The notes under the pieces were generated by a model. It ran no database searches. It was not told the origin of the DNA and saw nothing but the letters and a program-made list of their open reading frames with translations. The position numbers and the translations under genes are program-made. A stretch of 64,000 nucleotides of DNA from Microbotryomycetes sp. JL201 (Eukaryota > Basidiomycota > Microbotryomycetes), in contig JAQYUZ010000010.1 in NCBI GenBank assembly GCA_033819885.1, positions 186,001 to 250,000 on the forward strand. The letters run 5' to 3'. Positions 12,009-22,312 of this stretch are shown here, one piece after another (the first letter of the stretch is position 1; every line of letters starts with the position of its first letter).

Positions 12009-14662
12009 ATGCCAGGTGTCGACATGTCAGTTGCGAGGCTGGCTTGTCAATTCCTTTGCCGATCTGACACTTGCACTGTTGCGTTCGCCCATCCTCAAGC
12101 CATTCTGTTAGGCGGCCCGCTCAGCCGAGCGAGGTCATTCTCAACCGCCAATCGCGCAGGTTCACGCAAGAGCCACAGAATGGAGCTGCGAGAGCTATGA
12201 TGTACGCCGCTGGCATCTCTCACGAGCAAATGGGTCAACCACAGATCGGTATCTCGGCTGTCTGGTCAGTTTCTGCATCTCTCAGGCCCACCCCCTCGAA
12301 ATATTCGAGATGCGATGTTGACATGGTCAATGAAATACATCTCTTCCCTTGCCCTTGCACTCATTCCGGTCGACCAGGTTCGAGGGTAACCCGTGCAACT
12401 CGCACTTGAACGACTTGGCCGCGGCAGTCGAGCAAGGATGCAAGCTCGAAAACATGGTCGGACTGCGTCATGGTACTGTCGGCGTTTCTGGTAAGCCTTT
12501 GGTGACTAGAATCCTGCTGTGTTTTACAACAACCTCATTGGTCCGCGCGTAGACGGTCAAACTCAGGGAAACTCTGGCATGGCATACTCGCTTCCGAGTC
12601 GTGATCTCATTGCCGATTCGATCGAGATGGTGAGTCGAGTATCTGGTGAGGGATTGGCCACGGCTGACGCGTGTTTCGCCTCAGATCGTCGAGGCGCAAG
12701 CCTACGATGGCAACATTAGTTTGCCTGGTTGCGACAAGAACGTGAGCAGTCGTCGCGCTGCATGCTTTCACGTTCGTAGCTCATCCTATCATCGTACAGA
12801 TGCCCGGATGCTTCATGGCTGCCGTCCGCCACAATCGACCTTCGATCATCATCTACGGCGGCACGATCCAGGCTGGCAAGCTCCACGGCGACTGCCCGTC
12901 TCTTGGACTCAAAAAGGGTGACGACATCACACTCGGTGACGCTTTCGAGTCGTGGGGAGCCTACCTCACCGGAAAGTGAGGCAATTTCAGATTCTGAACC
13001 CTAGTGCGGTGCTGATGTCTAATGCAGATTGTCAGAGAACGAACGTGAAGACATTGTCAGGCACGCATGCCCTGGCGCTGGTGCTTGCGGAGGTGCGTAA
13101 AGTTACCGGAGTGCAAAATTCGCATTCTGAGCTCCTTCCTTTCCATTCTCCGCGTTTTTGCGTGACAGGCATGTTCACGGCCAACACCATGTCTACTATC
13201 CTGGAAGTCATCGGTATGAGCTTGCCATACAGTGCGACGATTCCTGCCGTCTACCCCGAGAAGAAGCACGAGTGCTCTCGCGCTGCCAAGTACATGAAGA
13301 CGTTGCTCGAGCTCGATTTGAAGCCACGAGATATCGTCACCAAGAAGAGCTTCGAAAATGCCATCGTCATGACCAACCTGATGGGCGGTTCGACGAACGC
13401 TGTTTTGCACTGCTTGGCGATGGCTCGTGCAGCCGGCATCGAGTTGACGACGGACGATTTTGTACGCATTGCCAAGAAGACGCCTGTTCTTGCTGATCTC
13501 AAGCCATCGTAAGCTGGAACTGCGTCGTGTGTCGCGTCGGCAGACGCTGATGGTCAGAGTCACAGTGGCAAGTACGTCTTTGAAGACGTCCACAAGGTCG
13601 GCGGCATCCCAGGTAAGCCGCACGCATGCCGAGCTCACGTATTCGTATGCTGAGAGGCTCTTGCCGCATAGCCGTCTTGAAGTATATTCTCAAGGAAACC
13701 GATTTGATTGACGGCAGTCAATTGACTGTTACGGGCAAGACCCTTGCCGAGAACGTCGCTGATGGTAGGCAAATCCTTTCCGTCGTGTATTGCAACGCGC
13801 TCACTCGAAGATTCGCAGCTGTCGACCTCGACTTTAACGCCCAAGACGTCATCCGTCCATTGTCAAACCCTATCAAGCCCACCGGTCACTTGGTCATTCT
13901 CAAGGGCAACCTTGCCCCAAACACTGCTGTCGCTAAAATTACGGGCAAGGAGGGCTTGGAGTTCCATGGCGACGCAATCTGCTTCGACAGCGAGGAAGAG
14001 TTTTACCCAGCGCTCGAGCAGGGCAAGATTAAGGAAGGTCACGCCGTCATCATCCGATACGTGGTACGTGTTGATCTATTCTCCGGCTATCTTCAGCTCT
14101 CACGCTTCCTTGCAGGGCCCCAAGGGCGGTCCCGGTATGCCGGAGAGTGAGTCTGCCGCGTCTTGGCTCTCGTACGAACACAAGCTGACCTGTATTGCTT
14201 GATAGTGCTCGGTCCCACTGGAGCTATCATGGGAGCTGGTCTCGGCAAGGGCAAGGTAGCGTTGCTCACAGATGGACGATTCAGTGGCGCCTCGCGAGGT
14301 GCGTGCTCTTCACGGCCTACAGCTGCCTGTGCGAGACCACTGACGTCCTTCCTTGCATTATCCAGGATTCATTCTGGGTCACGTCACTCCAGAAGCTATG
14401 GACGGCGGTCCAATCGCCCTCGTCAAAGATGGCGACAAGGTTCACATTGACGCGGTCAATGGTACTTTGAACGTCGACGTATCTGAAGAAGAGTTTGCAG
14501 CAAGGAGAAAAGACTGGAAGGCTCCTCCTCCCAAGTTCACCAGGGGCGTGCTGGCTAAATACATCAGGGTAAGTCTGGTTCGAGAGTACGACAACGGGTT
14601 CGGTTGACCAAACGATTGCGCAGAACGTCAAAGGTGCGGATGTCGGTGCCTACACAGATTGA
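12009..14662 (+). CDS. ILV3: dihydroxy-acid dehydratase
   Basis: ILV3 dehydrates dihydroxy-acids in valine, isoleucine and leucine synthesis. I read 15 exons: 12009-12025, 12112-12264, 12378-12490, 12553-12629, 12685-12741, 12800-12975, 13028-13092, 13169-13508, 13566-13612, 13672-13764, 13819-14063, 14116-14146, 14206-14298, 14366-14568 and 14624-14662. They give 582 residues. IlvD/Edd family motifs are present: [27 protein letters not shown] (cluster Cys), [15 protein letters not shown] (cluster Cys), [10 protein letters not shown], and [20 protein letters not shown] near the end. The first exon encodes only about six residues, and no clear mitochondrial presequence is visible, although the fungal enzyme is normally mitochondrial. 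Introns are 51-113 nt. Confidence 0.96.
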
Positions 14663-14810
14663 TCGTACTGCCGTTCTGATGAAAATTAGCGAGACGAGAT
14701 GTCTGTCAATGTATTGCACAGCGACAATTTCGAGCGGGACTCCTTAAAAGGTTCTCAGCCTTACAAGCAACAAGCGAAGTACATCAAATTTGGCTGAATG
14801 AGAGAGTCTC

Positions 14811-17800
14811 CTAGGCAATGGCCATGTCCACATCTCCTTGATGTCTACCGTCAGAGGCAAATTGTTGATGTAGGATCCTGAGATCACGCTCGAGCTGACA
14901 CCGGCGAGAGCATGAGTCGCAGTAGTTTCAGTGGGTAGATTGAGCTCTCACCTGCTCCGTCGAGCTCAGGGACGCAGCTTGTGAGATTTGCAGAGAGGCG
15001 CCACACCATTCAAAGCCAAGTTCAGGCCGACCGGCCAAAAGGAAGTCCAGGCCTGTGGGCAAGGTCAGCTTAGTTGCGGTATCAATCTCGCACCGTCGAC
15101 AAACCTTTGTTCCAAGCAGTTATGGAGAGCCTGTCCAAGGTGGATGAGCGAGCGGCTCCCTCGAATAATATGTGGACGCACCATTCGGCCTCTTCCATAG
15201 GATAGAGATCCTGCAAGCCAGTCTTTTCAATTCAAATAGTTGGAGATTTCCCACAATGAGCTTACTGACTCGACGAAGCCGACAGCACTCTGGATGTAAG
15301 CAAATGCTTGCTCGTCTTGCGAATCAAGCTGGCAGTGCACCATGAGACGAAGCCTTTGTTGGCAAGTCAGTTTCTTTTCAGGGTCTCCGTCGCGTGTGCG
15401 CTCACCAGGAAGCGAGTTTTGGACTGTAACAGCTCTGAGTTCAGCGAACAAACTATCGCCGGAAGTTCCATGCTTACGTGTCAAGCTTGCGGCGAGAGAA
15501 CGAGACTTTGAAGCACCTCTGCAAAGCCTTCACGGCGGCTTGAGAGACTTCGGTTTGATTGTCGAGGATGTAGCCGGTCAAATGTTGCACTGTCTCGACT
15601 GACAAGCTGTCGAAACGGCTGTCGTCCTGCAAGCATATATGTGAGACTCGGCGGGCAGGTGATTTTGAACGAAAACTGGCCTCAAAGATTTGTGCAAGTG
15701 TACTATCGTCTTTACCCATGCACGCGAGCTCCACTTCGGTTGCAAGAATCGCTTCCGCTGCGCCAGCGAGAGAGGCTTCCAAAGTTTGCGAATCTTCCTT
15801 GACGCGTGCGAGAAGCGTAGACACATTTTCAATATCTTTGCTCTGCAGCAGCAATAATGTCAATTCTACCCTTTGCACAAGGCAGTCGACGCACTGACCT
15901 TGGCTCGTTCCCGGTTCTTGGTCTCAGTCTGTTTCAGATGCTCGATCTCCATTGCTATCGCAGCAAGGCGGCACACCATCGCCTTTTCTAACAGCTTCTT
16001 TTTGCCCTCACGGCATTTCGTCGTGTTCTGCGCGAGATCGAGGAGTCCGGCAGTCATCTTGAAAAGGCTGACGACGGTCTGAGCTGGGCAAAGTAGACGA
16101 GCTCGCAGACAATAGTTGTAGCCTATAATGTGTATCAGTCTACGAACACCTCAGGTTGTTCTGCTCACTTGTCTCGTGAAGGCACTGCATTTCGTTCTCG
16201 ATACTGGGAATGACTTGATCGGTACAGAATTGCTGGCAAATCGGAAGCGCTGCGCACATGCACAATCAGCGTAGTGATGCTTGCGACCTCCCCGACAAGT
16301 GCACACCCGAGTGCAGGCAATCGATGAAAACGTCGACGTTGCTCAATCCCAAGTCGCTTCCCTGATCATCGTCCGAATCTCGCTCTGTCAGATATCTGAA
16401 CACGGTACTATGGAGAAGTGTCAGACGTCAAGGCCCGCTATATCATGTGATCGTGAGCTCACCGAACAATGCACAGCATGTCTGCTGCATCCAACTCTGA
16501 AGTGGTCTTGCTGCGCTGGGTGGCGATGAGAAGCAGTCGCATCACGTCGCCCAGCAAAGTGTATTCCTTCTGCTCATTTGCTGCCTTGATGCACCAATCC
16601 AACAGTTTCAAATCGGACGAGCCAGACGCGATGACAGCGAGGGCCTCTCGTGCTGCCGAGAATTGAATCAGCCGAAGCTGGCCGAAGCGAAGACATTGTG
16701 ACATACCGTCGGAGAGATCGCGTCGAAGCAGGGCCACTCGATAGTGCAAAAAAGACTCTTCTCCTGCAGCTGTGCCGTCCTTCAGCTCGCGGCTACGGTT
16801 GATCACGGAATTTGCATCTTCCAGGCGCCCAGCTTCTAGAAGGCACAAAGCAGATTTGCTGAGACAGACATCAATCCCAATGAATTTCAGCTCTTCGAGG
16901 CTCGGATCGACCCACTACAGGGATTTGCTCCAGGTCTCGTTCACCAATGTTTTAAACGCTGGTCCGGTCACGAAAAGGAAAGCCGCGCTTGCCGAACCGA
17001 AGTCTTTCTTCTTGATGAACTGGTCTCCGAGATGCCAGAGGTGCACGGTGCATATGAATGCGTCCTCTCGAGAGAATGTGACGAAACGTCGGCCTGAGAA
17101 GTCAAGGTTAGCGACAGGCAAGATCATAGAGTGGTCACTTTGGTACTCGCCTGAGTCCGTCCCAGACCAAAAAGTTTCGAGCAGGACGATTGTCGCATCG
17201 CTCTCGGTCAAGAGAATGGCAGTCTTGAGGATTTTCGCGCGTAAAGACGACGTTTCATGACTTTGCATTGAAGCTTCTTGCGCCAGACCTTCCAGGACCC
17301 TGAAAGCCGTCGGACGTCTGCGCAATCGAGGTGAGTCATTCTATTTCTGGACAGCGGAGGTGGTTAAGCATCGTGGCACCAATCTCGAGCTCACTCTGAC
17401 GACGGCATCTCGTAAACGAGATCAATCAATCTGCCAACCCGAGGCGAGTCTTCAGTCTAGGCGCGCAGGTCCCAGCAAGAACCTACTCCTCGTCAAGACT
17501 GCACAGAGCCGCTTGTCGAAATTCTGCATTCCACTAGTCGGTGATCAGCACCTTTGTCTTGATAGTCCTGTGCCACGCTAAGGAAAGGAAGACCGCAGCT
17601 CTGACCTGCAACGATCTTCTCGGCTCCGATCGAAGCCTTGATAGCCAGTCGCAAGGATATTCGCCAAATGGCCGCCGATCCTTCCAGAAGCTGTAAAACC
17701 GCGGACATCATAAACCTGGCGAGTAACATGCATGTAGTGGACGCACCAGAATTTGTCCGATAATCGTTCTCGCGTGCTCAAAGTCAGGCGGGGTGGCGAG

Positions 17801-18898
17801 CAAATTGGCTCGGGCTGCTGCCTTGAGCAATCCCATCTGTCAAGACCAAAGTGCATGCAAGCAGGTCACAAAATGGACATTCAGACGGCTTGAAACAAGG
17901 TGCCGACCTTGATGCATGAACCGGCTGGTTCCCGGTTACAGAGTTCGAGTCCTCGCTCTAGTAAATCGCTCGCGAGGCAGCCAGGCTGCGCGGATGATGA
18001 CAGAGCCAGCAGACCGGACTCGTAGCACAGAACGCCTACTTGGAGCTCTTGTGCCTGTGCGGGCCTCTGTTATCGAAAGCGGAAACCCCGGAAGACAAGG
18101 CTTGGCACGCACAGAAAACCCACCTTCTGTCCGAGTCGGTCTCCGAATCCGAGCTGATTGAGGACTGGAAAGACTTGTTGTACAAGCCAGCGAGCAACGC
18201 CGGGTCTCCTCGCGTGAATGGCTAGCTGGAAGCGCAGCAGCAGATGAACAGCAAGCTGCACTGCTGCTTCTCGAGCAACCGTTTTGGAGTCGATCATGAC
18301 GGCCGCCGCGTGCTCGGCTACGAGAATAAACGCTTCTTCGGCTTGCTCGTACAGACCTTCATAAATCAAAAAGCGGCACAGACTGTTGCCGAGAAGAAGA
18401 TGGTTTGTAGCATCTGCGTAGTCGGAATTAGCGCCCGTCGGCCTTGGCTTCCGAAGCAACGAACAGGCTGGCGTTGCGGGTGTGAAAGCAGCCAAAGAAG
18501 CAAGTTTGAGAGCACCAATTCTAGCTGTAGTGTCCAGACTAGTGTCAGGCCAAGATCATCCCGTCCCCTGGCGTCAGCGTGCCTCGTGCCACCGTGATTG
18601 CAAGTTCGCGCCGCCGTGCTGACGTGACTGTTGAGCAAAATTGTGCAAGCAAGGTTTTTGAGCGGTTCCAGAGGTTGGCCGCTACATCATCAAGGCATGA
18701 TCTCTGCTCGCATGTCAATTCGCCGGCCTGTGTTTCTATCACCTCGACAGAGCTTTGTACGGCTGTCAACAATGACTTGAAAATTGCGGGTGAGGCATGT
18801 GAAGCAGCAGCACAGGCACGCATCTGCGAGGATAGCTCTGCGATGACAGTCTCGGCGCCCACTCTGTGTCCAACTTGACCCGAACCTCCACCGGCCAT
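14811..18898 (-). CDS. SPO22/ZIP4-like meiotic protein (tentative)
   Basis: A long, TPR-like helical protein spread over many short exons; only the outer limits and some exons are certain. It starts MAGGGSGQVGHR at 18898. Exon 1 ends at 18624, and exon 2 begins at 18538 and reads LDTTARIGALKLASLAAF, then YEGLYEQAEEAFILVAEHAA. The last exon reads LERDLRILHQQFASDG and stops at 14811. The ANLWNRS stretch, the ARIGALKLASL-type helix and the succession of TPR-like helices resemble the Spo22/Zip4/TEX11 family, which promotes crossover formation and synapsis. That assignment is by overall pattern, not one diagnostic motif; another helical-repeat family is possible. It is divergent from the HMG-box gene. 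Confidence 0.5.
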
Positions 18899-19864
18899 TT
18901 TATTGCTCCACCGCAGTTCAGTGGGAGTTCGCGGCAATTCCGAACAAGCGGCGCAACTGATGGGACGGGGAACGACTGCGGTGGACAAAGCCACAAAGCC
19001 AAAACGGCCTTATTAGGACTTTCGGTCGGCGGAGCGGAGTGGGTTGCTGAAATCTTGGAATGCCGGACACAATGACAGCAATGATGGAGTCTTGTACTGG
19101 TGAAAGTATGACACGTGCATGTCGGTAGTCCGACAAGAATGTGCGCTTTTGGAGCCGCGAAGGTACGGCGAGTCGCCTCGCCCGGCCGACTCGAGTCTGC
19201 TGCCCTGAAAGAACAGACTAGTATCGTGAGACACAGGCTACCGGCGTGCAGGTCACTCAGCGAGCGTTGTGGCATTCTGCGAGTGGCTAGCTCGGCTTTC
19301 CATGTTATTTACAACATTTCACCTACTGGCCCATTGTCAGGTCGACATTCGATCTGTACGTGTGTAACGATATCCGGCGACAACTGCTGCCAATTATCCG
19401 CACGTGGTGGTCGGCCTGACGCTCCTCAAACTCCTGCAGGGCGCGCAGCGCGCTGGTTGCAGGCGCACCCGGTTCACCGGGGCCGGGCGCACGGCGGAGA
19501 GCTCAGGAGCGGCCCGCGGCGCAGTCAAGTTGACCTGCAAGGCGCAGCAACAAACTGTCTATCTCGGAAGGATACCCGCCGGACCGCAGTACAGCAATCA
19601 TCATGCATGCGAATCGGGCCAAGCCTGACGCTCGCGCCTTGGTTTCGCTCTCTTTACATTCAGAAGTACAGCTCTGCTCGCTCTCACAACATACTCACTG
19701 CGACAACTCTGTCGCCCCCGGCTTGGATTACTATAGCAGAGCATTCGTATCTGATCCACGAAACTGCGGCCCGAGCGTCCGCTCGTCGCGAAAGAACAAA
19801 GGGCGGCAGGGCGAATTGCCTTCAAACGCATCTCGAAACACCGTCGTCAGCATTTTCATACACA
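18899..19864. promoter_or_regulatory. shared divergent promoter of the SPO22-like and HMG-box genes
   Basis: This 966-bp region lies between divergent start codons. ACAAAG, the core recognised by MAT/SOX-type HMG boxes, occurs three times on the plus strand: 18985-18990, 18993-18998 and 19796-19801. The third lies within GAACAAAGGG (19794-19803). That matches eight of nine bases of the Ustilago pheromone response element (ACAAAGGGA) and eight of ten of the fission-yeast Ste11 TR-box. The first two are about 90-100 bp upstream of the SPO22-like start; the third is about 65 bp upstream of the HMG start. A CACGTG hexamer lies near 19112. Function is inferred. Confidence 0.45.
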
Positions 19865-21844
19865 ATGGCGCGCACCCGGAGCCGCTCTGCGATGCTGCCT
19901 TGCAAGTTCAGTACAGGCGACACGCAGATCGAGCCAACTACCGCTGAACAATGCAGGTATGTGGACGCCACGAGGAGACAGGATGCGCCGGAGATATTAC
20001 ACAGGCTACCAAATCTGTAGAGCTCACATGACATTTCATTCCGACAGGGCGCTAGAGGCGGCAGCGTCAAGCAGAGTAGACTCGGAGGCGACGGAGATGC
20101 CGGACAAGCAAGTCTCCGAGGGTTTCCTGGTGAAAAACGAAGCTGCTGCTGCCACAAATGACCAAGAAGCAGTCAAGCCAGCTGTCGATGCTACTTCCGA
20201 GACTGCAATTCTACAGGAGTCTAAAGCGCCTCCACTGCAGCCGTCGGTTCAGCACGCTTCACTTTCGGAGGCGTCGTTGCGCAGCAACAACCAACAAGGC
20301 GCATCGACGGCTGGGCCATCAAGTCTGCGAAAGAGTCTGCCTCGATGCACATGTCTTAGCGGAACTTCTGCGGTTGTGGCAAACTCTGTCGAGACCACCG
20401 TTCAGGTTCGAAATGCCTCACGTGCCGGATTTGTGGACGCGCCAGGAACACCCATGTCACTCGATACGCCGTCTCCGTCCTCAGCTGGACCTAGCCCTCG
20501 TCGTCGTCGAGAGCGTCAGCGCAGTAAACCCGAAAACCACACCCCGCGGCCACCAAATGCCTGGATTCTCTACAGATCGGCGCAAATTCAACGACTCAAA
20601 GCCGATGCAGTCGTGTCCAAAAAACCACAGGCAGAGATATGTCAGTCCTTTTGCGAAAGCGCATAGCGCGCACAGTAATTGACTCTGTGGCCCATCTCAG
20701 CGAAACTGATCGGTTTCATGTGGCGAGACGAAAGCAATGCAACCAAACTATACTACGAGGATCTCGCCGCTGTGAAGAAGGCCGAGCATCAACGACTGTA
20801 TCCAGGTCAGTCTGCTCGTCGCGGATCGCTTCGCTCGCGGCTGATGTTCGCCTGCCAGACTATGCCTTCAAACCGCAAAGGCGGGGCACGAGTGCTGTCT
20901 CGACAAATCGTCCGCCAGCTCCACGGCGACTGACAGCGCCCTCGGCCGTGGGTTGGCGACCGACCGATCCTGATCGGTCCAATGCAGCGTTCCCGTCCTG
21001 CCTTTTATCTCCGGAAGCACTTCATTACTCCTCGGAGTCAGTGTCACCAGCGACAGTCTCAGACCCCTCCGAGATTATTGTGGCAGACGACACAACGACA
21101 CCTTTAAGAGACGATCTCGAGGAAGACATACAAACACTGATGAAAGTGCTGGACGATCAACATCTACCTTCTGGTCTTGCCGCCCCGTTCGACATAGACG
21201 CGGATTTGTTTGTACCACAACAAGCATTCGGAAATTGCTGGCCGCCACCAGACGCCTCTGTCGCTCCTGTTCGGGTCTCAGAACCCTCTCGCCACTACAT
21301 CACGCCATACTCGGCGCCAGCCGCAGTCACGCGCTTCAGCTTTGCCCCAGTCTGTGATCCGCTTGCATATGAAGCTGCAATGCCCGTGCAATGCAGCTTG
21401 GGCCTCGATTTCGGAACACCTGGCGCGACCGGGTCATCAGAGTCGACTGCCAGCTCTTCGCTCTCGTCTGTGGCCGGCGACGACGAGTCATGCATTTCGT
21501 CCGCCACTTCGTTGGCTTCGCCGGCCCCGCATGAGTATCATCGGTTGTGTGCCGAGCCATGTTCACGCTGCGAGCACTCTGCAGCCGAAGACGTCATCAT
21601 GCCAGACTTCGTCACATTCGACCCCGCGACGTTGGTGCATGACGGCTTTAGCCCCGCGTCAACCATGTATTGGCCCGCGTCTGCGCCCGCCACCGGCTCG
21701 AGCGCATTCTTGCTCGATGATCTCAAGGTAACACAGCTACACGAGTACGAACACTCGCTCGACGCGCCAGGCAAAACATTTTCTGCCACTCCGCCCCATT
21801 ACGACCAAGATTCGCCTTTCATGTTTCCGTTTGCGATCGTTTGA
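19865..21844 (+). CDS. HMG-box transcription factor, MAT-type
   Basis: Exons are 19865-19956, 20048-20640, 20701-20805 and 20859-21844, giving 591 residues. The HMG box is split by an intron and starts at PRPPNAWILYRSAQIQRLK. It continues with AEISKLIGFMWRDES, KLYYEDLAAVKKAEHQRLYPDYAFKP, and a basic RRG. This is the MATA_HMG class found in mating-type and pheromone-response regulators (MAT-Mc, Ste11, Prf1/Rop1). The N-terminal about 190 residues are Ser/Pro-rich. The C-terminal about 330 residues are acidic and Ser/Pro-rich, which fits an activation domain. The ATG at 19865 was chosen, but the same frame is open upstream to 19115. The exact orthologue, and any link to a mating-type locus, cannot be decided here. 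Confidence 0.88.
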
Positions 21845-22312
21845 CAATTTCCAAGAAATCACATCAGCAAAGCCTGATATAGAGGTTTACATTCAAGTAG
21901 TTTATGTTTATGTCTTATTTGTATTGGGAAGCGTCTTTTTGCAATTGGTGATGCACGGGGCCCTCTCGCCTTCCTCCATTCGCCCGGCCCATTCGCTTGG
22001 TGCTGGTCGTAGCTCACATAGCCCCTCCAAGCCTCAAGTGATCGTCCGCAAGACAATTACCCCGAGAGCGTGCGTGCATCATTAGGCCAAGTGCGCCCAC
22101 GGCCCGCGTGACTCGCGCAACGCCCGCTCGCCTCCAGCCGCCATCGGCCCATTCGACCGAGTCCCTTGTCTGATCGGCTGTCGACTGGTGTACCCGCTCG
22201 CAGCGCGCTGTGCTTCCGCTTGTCTGCGGCACCGCCGTCAGTGCATCCCCGCGCGGTCTTCGCCCGCTGCTCGCCCGCGACCGCCGCCGTACGCATTTCG
22301 AGCTAGGTCAAG
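21845..22312. other. intergenic region upstream of RPB1
   Basis: GC-rich stretch with no recognisable gene. It contains the 3' flank of the HMG-box gene and the RPB1 promoter. Confidence 0.4.

Noticed and set aside
17930-17985. Possible tRNA T-arm-like string (GTTCGAGTCC)
   Set aside because: The flanks do not form a T-stem, no matching acceptor or anticodon arms are seen, and the stretch is coding in the SPO22-like gene.
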